A DNA stretch of 22,324 nucleotides, taken from SIG578 sp045655125. Its GTDB lineage: Bacteria > Bacillota > Clostridia > Oscillospirales > Ruminococcaceae. This document shows, in pieces, positions 1-6,632 of the stretch (position 1 is its first letter; each line of letters begins with the position of its first letter). The position numbers were made by a program, and so were the translations under genes. The notes beneath the pieces are model-generated. The model searched no databases, was not told where the DNA came from, and worked only from the letters and a program-made list of their open reading frames with translations. Location of the stretch: contig JAZOOR010000017.1 in assembly GCA_045655125.1 (NCBI GenBank), forward strand, positions 1 to 22,324, in the 5' to 3' direction.

Positions 1-11
1 GTTTTTTTCAT
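1..11 (-). CDS. Start of an unidentified gene, cut by the left window edge
   Basis: Reading leftwards, an ATG at 11-9 is followed by two lysine codons and the start of a fourth codon. An AAAGGAG ribosome site lies about 12 bases upstream, and a TGC-TATAAT extended -10 box lies further upstream. A Met-Lys-Lys start would suit an exported protein, but three codons say nothing about function. It lies directly downstream of the anti-sigma factor gene, on the same strand, and seems to have its own promoter. The start is inferred only from these signals. Confidence 0.4.
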
Positions 12-33
12 ATCACTTCACTCCTTTAATTTA

Positions 34-42
34 ATTATAGCA
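34..42 (-). promoter_or_regulatory. Extended -10 promoter for the left-edge gene
   Basis: On the minus strand TATAAT (39-34) is preceded directly by TGC (42-40), an extended -10 element. No good -35 hexamer is present (TTTAAA at the right distance). It lies in the 46-base gap after the anti-sigma gene, about 23 bases upstream of the inferred ATG. Confidence 0.4.
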
Positions 43-57
43 TAGGATGCACTATTT

Positions 58-1089
58 TTAAAGCAAAATTGAAAGCAATGTGTCTTTTTGCTCCTTTGTT
101 AAAAACTCGTGATAGTTAATGTATCCCTCTCCAAGATATGGCTCATAGGCAAAGCGGTAACTGAGTCCATTTTTAAAATGCAGACTTACTAAAAACACAG
201 TTTTGGAATTTCCTGCATTTTTTTCTCTTTCGGCTTTGAGCCATTCGGGACTTGGGTCATTATAGGATTTTATAGACATAAGAATATCATAAATACTTGA
301 TATATCCTGAGGGTTTGTTATGGTTTTTGTGTTTTTACTTTTAATAAGTTCTTTGGTGATATGTGTTATGTCCTCATAAGAGCCGACATTGTAAATAGAG
401 AGGATTTCCTTAAAATCGTGTTTATAAGGTTCGATAAGGGCGAAAAACTGAAAGGGAAGTAGCTTTTCTCCTTTTTTTACAACTATAAATGCGTCGCAGT
501 TTGTGGGTTTGTGTCTGTAAATTTCGCAGCCGATAAGTCTTTCATCGTCGCAATTATCCGCTGTTACTTTTCCAATTTTTTCTCCCAAATCATTTTGTGT
601 AATAGTATCTATTCCAAATTCTTTAAGTTTGCTTTCTGAAACATAGTCATAATATCCGTTATTTGAAAGCGTTATGTTTACATAATTGTAATTTTCGCCT
701 CGAGTAGCTTCGGGTTTAGACACCGCTCCTGAAGAGGTCTGAGCGGTAGTGCCGATATCGCCTTTTGTGGCACCTGGCTTGTCGGATGAAGTGGTGACAG
801 ATTTGTCAGCCTCTGCGCTGACATTGTTGTTTTCAGTACCCTGAGTGGAAACGGAGGAGTTATTTTTCTCAGAGCTTTGATTTAAAGAGGCGCTCGGCAG
901 ACTTGGGGTCGGCTTATAAGAGCTTTTGCGGATAAAAGTGACTGCGCCTAAAATAGCAAGAAACAAACATGCCGCGGCGGCATATCTTACCCACATAAGC
1001 CGAGGACGCGCCTTGAGATTTGGAGCGGCCTCCTCAATATATTTATCGTCTATCTGCCCTATGGCAGAAAAAAGTTGCAGTTCTGTCAT
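58..1089 (-). CDS. Membrane-anchored anti-sigma factor with large extracytoplasmic domain
   Basis: This 343-residue protein probably holds the ECF sigma factor encoded just upstream inactive at the membrane. Residues 1-34 are a short cytoplasmic segment. Residues 35-54 (around AAAACLFLAILGAV) form one membrane helix. Residues 55 to about 133 are a low-complexity Ser/Thr/Asn linker, as in a cell-wall-spanning stretch. From about 134 to the end is a folded domain with a Tyr-rich start and a DLGEKIGKV motif near 166-174. No Cys/His zinc anti-sigma motif is visible. The ATG overlaps the sigma gene's stop by four bases (ATGA), so the two are translationally coupled. I recall similar sigma-linked proteins in Clostridia but no named domain for the outer part, and the signal sensed is unknown. 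The anti-sigma role is inferred from topology and coupling. Confidence 0.7.
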   Translation of the reverse strand: MTELQLFSAIGQIDDKYIEEAAPNLKARPRLMWVRYAAAACLFLAILGAVTFIRKSSYKPTPSLPSASLNQSSEKNNSSVSTQGTENNNVSAEADKSVTTSSDKPGATKGDIGTTAQTSSGAVSKPEATRGENYNYVNITLSNNGYYDYVSESKLKEFGIDTITQNDLGEKIGKVTADNCDDERLIGCEIYRHKPTNCDAFIVVKKGEKLLPFQFFALIEPYKHDFKEILSIYNVGSYEDITHITKELIKSKNTKTITNPQDISSIYDILMSIKSYNDPSPEWLKAEREKNAGNSKTVFLVSLHFKNGLSYRFAYEPYLGEGYINYHEFLTKEQKDTLLSILL

Positions 1090-1640
1090 ATTGTTATCCC
1101 CTCCTTTGTTAAAAGTGTTCTCAGCTTTTCTCTGCTGCGAAAAAGAGATACTGTTACCTTGTTTGCGGTTGTTTTATATTCCTCTGCAATTTCCTTTACT
1201 GAGCTTGCATAGAAATATCTGCGGACAAAGAAAACCCTTGCCTCTTTTGAAAGGCTGCCTAAAAAATCATTTATTATCTGAGATAGCGCATAATCATCGG
1301 TAAAGGTGCAGGTTTCAGAGGGGATACAGTCACCAAGCTCGCTGAGAAGCGGCTCTATCTGACCCGCTCCGCGCCTTTCGGCATTTCTTTTTTTATAAAG
1401 ATTTATTGAAAGATTGCGCACTATCTTACCTATAAAGGCTTTAAACTTGCTCGGGCGGTGTGGCGGGATGGAGTTCCAGACACTTAAGTATGTATCGTTT
1501 ACACAGTCAAGGGAGTCCTGCTCGTCAAATAGAATGTTAAAGGCAATATGGTAACAGTATTTTCCGTAATTTTTTGCAGTTTCGGATATAGCTGCTTCGC
1601 TGCGCTCCCAATAAAGCTTGATTATCTTGCTGTCTTCCAT
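1086..1640 (-). CDS. ECF-type sigma-70 family RNA polymerase sigma factor
   Basis: A 184-residue protein with the two-domain layout of extracytoplasmic-function sigma factors. Region 2 lies at about 24-86, including the acidic DEQDSLDCVNDTYLSVW stretch and the FKAFIGKIVRNLSIN helix. Region 4 lies at about 128-178, with the helix-turn-helix SVKEIAEEYKTTANKVTVSL. Regions 1 and 3 are absent, as expected. It should direct RNA polymerase to a small regulon once released by the membrane partner encoded immediately downstream (four-base overlap). An AAAGGA ribosome site sits 9 bases before the ATG. It is transcribed divergently from the PstS-like lipoprotein at 1820. The family call is firm; the regulon and stimulus cannot be read from the sequence. 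Confidence 0.88.
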   Translation of the reverse strand: MEDSKIIKLYWERSEAAISETAKNYGKYCYHIAFNILFDEQDSLDCVNDTYLSVWNSIPPHRPSKFKAFIGKIVRNLSINLYKKRNAERRGAGQIEPLLSELGDCIPSETCTFTDDYALSQIINDFLGSLSKEARVFFVRRYFYASSVKEIAEEYKTTANKVTVSLFRSREKLRTLLTKEGITI

Positions 1641-1726
1641 ACTGTCACATCCTTTAATGGAATTTTGCCTTTCATATTAAAAGACAATTTTTATACGCAC
1701 AATATTACATATTTTAAATTTATTTT

Positions 1727-1755
1727 ATTATAGCACAAATAAACATTGCAGTCAC
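1727..1755 (-). promoter_or_regulatory. Candidate promoter of the sigma/anti-sigma operon
   Basis: On the minus strand TATAAT (1732-1727) is preceded by TGC, giving an extended -10. GTGACT, 17 bases further up (1755-1750), is a weak -35. This predicts a leader of about 80 bases before the sigma-factor ATG. The rest of the 179-base gap (1641-1819) is AT-rich. I found no convincing promoter for the divergent lipoprotein in it. Confidence 0.45.
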
Positions 1756-1819
1756 CTATAGTATAAATCTTTTAAATTTTGCCATAATTAAAGTAAAGCA
1801 AATAAAAGGAGAAGTTAAA

Positions 1820-2713
1820 ATGAAAAAAGTAATTACACTTATGGTTGTAGCTATGATTTCGCTCACTACCCTTTGCGGCTGTAGCGTGAGGGCTGAGGAT
1901 AATTCTTCTATCACCGAGAGCCGCGCATTTGAAACATCCGAAAAAATAACTGTAGTTACCCGTGAAGAAGGTGCAGGGCTTAGGGGTATTGTGGCAGAGC
2001 TTTTTGGGTTTGTTCGCAAGGAAACCGACGGCAAAAATACAGATCTAACCTTTGATGGCGCGGCAATAAGACAGTCGGCAGACGAAATCAGAGGCGCAGT
2101 TGCCGATGATAAATATGCCATCAGCTATCTGCCGCTCACCTCTGTAACAGATAAGGTCAAGGCACTTAAAGTAAACGGAGTGGCTCCTACTGCGGAGAAT
2201 GTAAAAAACGGAAACTATTCCTTTAAGCATAAGCTAATGGCAGTTGCCTTATCCGATGCGAGCGACGGTGCCCAGGATTTTATAAATTTTGTTCTGTCTG
2301 AAGAGGGTCAGAATGTTCTTATGGACAGCGGCTATATTTCAAATGGGGATACCGGCACATTTACAACAAAGAAGCCTGAGGGTACTTTGAAAATAAGTGC
2401 GGCGGCTTCCTCTGAGAGCACTTTAAAGAAGCTGTGCGAAGAATATAATAAACGCAACGATAAGCTTAAAATAGAAGTTACCAAGGCTAATTCCAAGGAC
2501 TCTCTTGAATCGGTAAAGTCAAAGGAAAACATCGCAGTTATAACAAGAACACTCTCCGATGAGGAAAAGAAAAACTATACTGAGAACACAATTTGCGAGG
2601 ATGCTATTGCGGTTGTTGTAAATAAAGAGAACACCCTGAGTAATATAACCTCAGAGCAGGTGAAAAATATTTATAAAGGCGAAATAATGAGGTGGTCTGA
2701 AATTATTAAATAA
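1820..2713 (+). CDS. PstS-like solute-binding lipoprotein with swapped (circularly permuted) halves
   Basis: A 297-residue exported lipoprotein. A lysine-hydrophobic signal peptide ends in a lipobox (LCGC, Cys21). Residues 42-176 match the half that is C-terminal in normal PstS: VVTREEGAG in place of the REXGSGT loop, then the KYAISYLPL, VKALKVNGVAPT, DFINFVLSEEGQ and GYIS segments. Residues 189-295 match the normal N-terminal half: an ASSEST strand-loop, then ITRTLSDEE, EDAIAVVVNKENT and finally ITSEQVKNIYKGEIMRWSEI, which usually sits mid-protein just before the GSGT loop. The order is thus reversed at the hinge. The GSGT phosphate loop reads GAGL, so two usual phosphate contacts are missing and phosphate may not be the ligand. 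An AAAAGGAG site precedes the ATG. No pstCAB genes are nearby; the neighbour is the divergent sigma operon. Confidence 0.75.
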   Translation: MKKVITLMVVAMISLTTLCGCSVRAEDNSSITESRAFETSEKITVVTREEGAGLRGIVAELFGFVRKETDGKNTDLTFDGAAIRQSADEIRGAVADDKYAISYLPLTSVTDKVKALKVNGVAPTAENVKNGNYSFKHKLMAVALSDASDGAQDFINFVLSEEGQNVLMDSGYISNGDTGTFTTKKPEGTLKISAAASSESTLKKLCEEYNKRNDKLKIEVTKANSKDSLESVKSKENIAVITRTLSDEEKKNYTENTICEDAIAVVVNKENTLSNITSEQVKNIYKGEIMRWSEIIK

Positions 2714-2755
2714 AACTGTTTTTGTAAACTACCACGGATATTCAAATTTATAAAT

Positions 2756-2788
2756 AAAAACGCGATGGAAAAACCATCGCGTTTTTTT
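2756..2788. terminator. Bidirectional terminator between convergent genes
   Basis: A perfect 8-bp stem (CGCGATGG at 2761-2768, CCATCGCG at 2774-2781) has a five-A loop. It is flanked by A5 on the left and T7 on the right, so it can end transcription in both directions. It serves the lipoprotein gene (+) and the HAD gene operon (-). The HAD stop codon lies inside its T tract. Confidence 0.92.
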
Positions 2789-3404
2789 ATTTGATGTAAT
2801 CTGCAACCTTGGTTATGTCATAAATGGTAGCATCTGCGGCGGTATTATCTGAAATGTGAAATTCATCAAACAAAATTGCCTTGCAGCCTGCATTTTTTCC
2901 CGAAAGGACATCAATTTCTCGGTCACCCACCATTGCGACCTCGTCTTTGTAAAGTGAGTACTTTTTTACTATATACTCGACCGAGTCGGGAGCGGGCTTT
3001 TTTGCGTATGCGGGAGAAGTATTATAAACATAGTCGGTAAAATACTTTGCAAGTCCGTAATGCTCAAGATATTTTACGGCGGTAATATCTCTGTTGGTGT
3101 AGATGAAATTCTTTCCGCCCGCCAAAACGATTTTTTCTAAAACGGCCTCTATCCCATTGTAAGGAACGGGAATTGGCTCAAACCACAATTCAAGTGCGCG
3201 CTCTATAAAGCTGTCAAAAACCTCGTCAGAGAGCTTGTAAATAGCCTTTGCGCCTGAAAGCGAGTGTCTGAGATGCACCATAGCCTCATCATAGCTTGCG
3301 TTTATATTATGTTTTTTTGCGGTTTCCATAAATGCTGTGGTCGTGTGAGGATAGGTGTCAATAATAGTGCCGTCAAAGTCCCATATAAAGTGCTTTGCTT
3401 TCAT
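2787..3404 (-). CDS. HAD-superfamily hydrolase (phosphoglycolate-phosphatase-like, subfamily IA)
   Basis: A 205-residue cytoplasmic phosphatase of the haloacid dehalogenase fold. Motif I is DFDGT with the nucleophile Asp9 and Asp11. The motif II threonine is in FIYTNRD (Thr103). The motif III lysine lies in AKKPAPD (about 135-136). Motif IV is MVGDREID with Asp161 and Asp165. The helical cap inserted between motifs I and II, roughly residues 15-85, fits the C1-cap (IA) subgroup that includes Gph and related sugar-phosphate phosphatases. The substrate cannot be inferred. It is the last gene of the 6490-2787 operon; its ATG overlaps the stop of the permease gene upstream by four bases, which suggests translational coupling. 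Confidence 0.85.
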   Translation of the reverse strand: MKAKHFIWDFDGTIIDTYPHTTTAFMETAKKHNINASYDEAMVHLRHSLSGAKAIYKLSDEVFDSFIERALELWFEPIPVPYNGIEAVLEKIVLAGGKNFIYTNRDITAVKYLEHYGLAKYFTDYVYNTSPAYAKKPAPDSVEYIVKKYSLYKDEVAMVGDREIDVLSGKNAGCKAILFDEFHISDNTAADATIYDITKVADYIK

Positions 3405-4552
3405 TCTGCATCCTTTTTAAGCTTTTCGTGATATTTTCTGTCAAGATAGGTGCGTGCGAGAGAATATATAACTGCAAAGGTAGGAACACTTATAAGCATT
3501 CCTGGAATACCAAACATTGAGCCTCCTACAACGATTGCAAGCATAACCCAGAAAGGTCTTATTCCAATTCGTTCACCTAAAATTCTGGGGCATATAAAGT
3601 TGCCGTCTATCTGCTGAAGTATGACTATAAATATTACAAAGAACAGCGCCTGCCAAGGATTTATGAGGAATATGAGCAGAACACTGGGAATTGCTCCGAT
3701 GATAGGACCGAAAATCGGAATCATATTGAAAACTCCGATAATGATACTGATAAGAGCGGGATAAGGCCAACCGAATATCAGCATAACAATATAGCATATT
3801 ATGCCAATAATAAGTGAGTCAACAAGGTACCCCGAGATGTATTTGCTGAATGTGTGGTATGAAAGATGGGCTATGCGAAGAGCTCTGTCGTGCGTTTTTT
3901 TGCGAGTAAATGTGTAAAGCACACGGGAAAACTGCTTGCGGAAGATTTCTTTGGAAGCAAGCATATAAATTGAAAAAGCAAAGCCAATAAAGGTGTTCTT
4001 GAGAACGGAAATTGCTGAGTTTGCTATAGTTCCAAGGCGAGGAAGCAACTTGTTCATAGTATCAATAGCAAGTTCTATAATCTTGTTTCCTACATCATTA
4101 AAGGGACCTAAAATGTCCGAGGAAATGTTAAATCGAGCAAGGAATCCTTCAATAAGCTCTATGCCCTTGGTGTAGTAGCCGCGGATGTTTCTTAAAAGGT
4201 CGGTTATGCTATCAATCAGTGAGGGGACAATAAGCATAACGAACAGGGAGAGAATTCCCAGAAAAAGCAGATATGTTAACACCATTGAAAGCGCGCGTTT
4301 TAACTTTTTGTGCTTGTTTAGAGCGGCTGCTTTCCTAAAAACCACATTTTCAAAGAAATTGAGCACAGGATTTAAGATAAATGCAAGCACAAATCCCGTT
4401 ATGACAGGTGATAAAATGGTAAAAAAACTGTTTATCGCGCCGGTTATTTTGTTGGGGTCAAGCATAATAAATATTAAAATGACTGTTGCGGCAATAACGG
4501 CAAAGGAGTAAAGCGCAATAGAAAGATATTTGTTGTTTTTCTCAAACTTCAC
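3401..4552 (-). CDS. AI-2E family transporter (UPF0118 permease)
   Basis: A 383-residue polytopic membrane protein of the TqsA/YdiK/YtvI superfamily. Two hydrophobic helices lie near the N-terminus (about 11-31 and 36-66), one around 90-113, an amphipathic extracytoplasmic region at about 115-190, and a cluster of C-terminal helices from about 235 onward. The conserved block FNMIPIFGPIIGAIPS and the ending FGIPGMLISVPTFAVIYS are typical of the family. Members have been linked to autoinducer-2 export, sodium/proton antiport or unknown cargo, so the name should not be read as evidence of quorum sensing. It lies 7 bases after dusB and overlaps the HAD gene by four bases. No luxS is in the window. 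Confidence 0.88.
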   Translation of the reverse strand: MKFEKNNKYLSIALYSFAVIAATVILIFIMLDPNKITGAINSFFTILSPVITGFVLAFILNPVLNFFENVVFRKAAALNKHKKLKRALSMVLTYLLFLGILSLFVMLIVPSLIDSITDLLRNIRGYYTKGIELIEGFLARFNISSDILGPFNDVGNKIIELAIDTMNKLLPRLGTIANSAISVLKNTFIGFAFSIYMLASKEIFRKQFSRVLYTFTRKKTHDRALRIAHLSYHTFSKYISGYLVDSLIIGIICYIVMLIFGWPYPALISIIIGVFNMIPIFGPIIGAIPSVLLIFLINPWQALFFVIFIVILQQIDGNFICPRILGERIGIRPFWVMLAIVVGGSMFGIPGMLISVPTFAVIYSLARTYLDRKYHEKLKKDAE

Positions 4553-4559
4553 GAAAAAT

Positions 4560-5540
4560 TCAGTCCTCCCTGTTATGATTGTATATATTTAGCGCAGTAT
4601 CTATGATTTCAAAAAGCTGCTCTCGGCTGTCCACACAGCAGCATTGTCTGCGTATTTCTGCCGCGCCGCGCATACCCTTAAAGAAAAAGGGAAGATGCCG
4701 CCGAAGTTCCAGAAGAGCAAGCCGCTCACCCTTGTTTTCTATTTCTAAAAGACAAAGCTCTTTAAGGTTTTCCATACGCTCTAAAAATGTAGGCTCGTCT
4801 ATAATGCTCCCATCTTTAAGATAGGCTGCAAGAGAACGGAAAATAAATGGATTTCCGAGTGCCGCCCTTCCAACCATTATGCCATCACACCCCGTGCGCT
4901 CGTAGGTTTTCTGCGCGTCAGCGGGTGATGCAATATCGCCGTTTGCAATAACGGGAATTTTAACCGCCGACTTGACCGCGGCAATAGCATCAAGGTTTAC
5001 AGACGGCATATACATCTGCTCTCTTGTCCTGCCGTGAACGGTTATAAGAGCGGCTCCGCTGGCCTCAAGGCGCTTTGCAAACTCTGCGCCGCATATATGC
5101 TGACTATCCCATCCAATGCGGATTTTAACACTTACGGGTATAGAAATTCTTTTTGCAATAGCCGAAACTATCTCGCCTGCAAGCTTTGTCGTTTTTAAGA
5201 GCGCGCTGCCGCAGCCGTTTCCTACAATTTTAGGAACGGGACACCCCATATTGATGTCAATAAGGTCGGGCTTGTAGGTTGCAAGCATTTCTGCCGCCTC
5301 TGCCATGGTGTCAGGCTCGCTTCCGAAAAGCTGAAGAGCAAAAGGACGCTCACTCTCATCAAACCGAATTAGCTCGGCGGTTTTTTTATCGCCAAAGCAG
5401 AGCGCCTTTGCTGAAATCATTTCGCTGACTAAAAGTCCTGCACCAAGCTTTGCACATGCGCGGCGAAAGGCGCTGTCGGTAAATCCTGCCATAGGCGCAA
5501 GCGCAGCGCCCTCAATTTTAAGATTTCCAAGCTTTATCAT
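4560..5540 (-). CDS. dusB: tRNA-dihydrouridine synthase (DusB/NifR3 type)
   Basis: A 326-residue FMN-dependent enzyme that reduces uridines in tRNA to dihydrouridine with NADPH. The TIM-barrel begins with the FMN-binding APMAGFTDSAFR (15-26). The catalytic cysteine is Cys100 in INMGCPVPKIVGNGCGSAL. The HGRTREQMY loop and the ANGDI and GIMVGRAALGNP phosphate-binding segments follow in the usual order. Length and motifs fit the Firmicutes DusB group; which tRNA position it modifies cannot be told from the window. The ribosome site is weak (AAAG a few bases before ATG). It follows the lipid kinase by 44 bases with no terminator and precedes the permease by 7 bases, so it appears to be second in a four-gene operon. 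Confidence 0.93.
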   Translation of the reverse strand: MIKLGNLKIEGAALAPMAGFTDSAFRRACAKLGAGLLVSEMISAKALCFGDKKTAELIRFDESERPFALQLFGSEPDTMAEAAEMLATYKPDLIDINMGCPVPKIVGNGCGSALLKTTKLAGEIVSAIAKRISIPVSVKIRIGWDSQHICGAEFAKRLEASGAALITVHGRTREQMYMPSVNLDAIAAVKSAVKIPVIANGDIASPADAQKTYERTGCDGIMVGRAALGNPFIFRSLAAYLKDGSIIDEPTFLERMENLKELCLLEIENKGERLALLELRRHLPFFFKGMRGAAEIRRQCCCVDSREQLFEIIDTALNIYNHNRED

Positions 5541-5584
5541 ATTATTTCTTTAAAAATCCTTGTTAATATTAAAATAAGAGCTAA

Positions 5585-6490
5585 TTACTCCTCATTATTT
5601 CTAAAAAAGGAAACAGCGTGTTTAAGGTTATGAATTTTAACTCTCGAAACCTCTCCGCCCCTCTCCCCGTCCAGCGACCAGCCAGTAGGCTTTTCGAAAA
5701 TGAACTCGGCACTTTTTACTTTTCTAACTATAACGGTTTCGTCCGAGAAGCGTTGGCTCTGAAGGTCCTTGATTGTGCGGTAGAGCATATCGGCATTTTT
5801 TGGCTTGCGAATTAAAATCAGCTCAAACTCACCGTCCGAAAGGTCAACACCGCACTTATCGAGCTTTATAAGACCTGCAACCGAGCGGGTGTTAAATATA
5901 CCACCCAAAAGGAATTCGCCCTCAAATGTAAATTCATCAGCAATTACCTTTACCTTGTGAGGAACAAGCTCTTCTGCCGCCTTTGCCACTCCGCTCAGAA
6001 CATAGGCAAAATGCCCAAACATATTTTTAAGCTTTTGAGGGGTTGAATATGAAACCTTGGTAAATGCACCAAAGGAAGCGGTATAGCAGAAATATTTGTC
6101 CTCATCAAAAAGACCTATATCAAAAGGCTGTGGCTTTCCCTCCATAATGAGCTCGGCAGCCTTTTTTGGCTTTAAGGGGAGCTTCAAGGTGCGCGCCATA
6201 TCGTTTGTGCTACCTGAGGGTATGTATCCTATCGGAATTTTTACTCCTGTTCTTAAAAGTGCGGTAACCGTTTCGTTAATGGTTCCGTCGCCCCCGCTGC
6301 AAACCACCATATCGTGCTCAGCGGCATTTTCTGCAACAAGACGCACCGCATCCCCTTCCTTGAGGGTGGTAAGAGTGCTGGTAACACATCCTTTTTTGCA
6401 AAAGGCTTCGATTATGTCAAAAATATTGTACCGATGGTTAGTAATTCCCGCTTTGGGGTTTATTATAAGCAGAATTTTTTTATAGTCCAT
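5585..6490 (-). CDS. Diacylglycerol kinase-family lipid kinase (YegS/BmrU type)
   Basis: A 301-residue soluble lipid kinase. The N-terminal catalytic domain has the NPKAG strand-loop (11-15), the ATP-binding GGDGTINE motif (66-73) and PSGSTNDMAR (91-100). The C-terminal beta-sandwich contains the family's TASFGAFTKVSY and NTRSVAGL segments, and ends with a typical GWSLDGE motif. Family members phosphorylate diacylglycerol or related lipids at the inner membrane surface; the exact lipid is not deducible. It is the first gene of the minus-strand operon. A TTGACT-N16-TAAAAT promoter lies upstream and an AAGGTGGG ribosome site sits a few bases before the ATG. Confidence 0.9.
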   Translation of the reverse strand: MDYKKILLIINPKAGITNHRYNIFDIIEAFCKKGCVTSTLTTLKEGDAVRLVAENAAEHDMVVCSGGDGTINETVTALLRTGVKIPIGYIPSGSTNDMARTLKLPLKPKKAAELIMEGKPQPFDIGLFDEDKYFCYTASFGAFTKVSYSTPQKLKNMFGHFAYVLSGVAKAAEELVPHKVKVIADEFTFEGEFLLGGIFNTRSVAGLIKLDKCGVDLSDGEFELILIRKPKNADMLYRTIKDLQSQRFSDETVIVRKVKSAEFIFEKPTGWSLDGERGGEVSRVKIHNLKHAVSFFRNNEE

Positions 6491-6526
6491 TCGGCACCCA
6501 CCTTTTTTAAAGTATATACTAATACT

Positions 6527-6554
6527 ATTTTACTAAAAATTCCATAAAAGTCAA
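6527..6554 (-). promoter_or_regulatory. Promoter of the lipid kinase-dusB-permease-HAD operon
   Basis: On the minus strand TTGACT (6554-6549), a 16-base spacer and TAAAAT (6532-6527) form a good housekeeping promoter. It predicts a leader of about 30 bases before the kinase ATG. It lies back to back with the sipL upstream region. Confidence 0.65.
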
Positions 6555-6573
6555 TAAAACAAAACTGTGAACG

Positions 6574-6602
6574 GAATATTTTAACGAGGATATTTATATA
6601 TT
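6574..6602 (+). promoter_or_regulatory. Candidate sporulation (SigE-like) promoter of sipL
   Basis: GAATATT at 6574-6580 resembles the SigE -35 element. It is followed after 14 bases by TATATATT (6595-6602), which matches five of eight positions of the CATACAAT-type -10. No SigA-type promoter is evident between 6560 and 6620. SipL is known to be SigE-controlled in Clostridioides difficile, which fits. The match is degenerate and the region is AT-rich, so this is only a candidate. Confidence 0.35.
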
Positions 6603-6632
6603 TAAGGATAGAAGGGCTTCAAAGGAGGAAAA

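Noticed and set aside
926..1303. Plus-strand open frame across the sigma/anti-sigma genes
   Set aside because: It is antisense to two genes with clear domain evidence and has no family motifs or ribosome site. The same applies to the other antisense frames in the window.
1820..2713. Reading the PstS-like gene as a truncated or frameshifted pseudogene
   Set aside because: It has a ribosome site, signal peptide and lipobox directly joined to the first block, both blocks are complete, and a strong terminator follows the stop. I saw no coding remnant in the 42 bases between the stop and the terminator.
3401..4552. Evidence for autoinducer-2 quorum sensing
   Set aside because: The family name covers permeases with varied cargo; no luxS or lsr-type gene is in the window.
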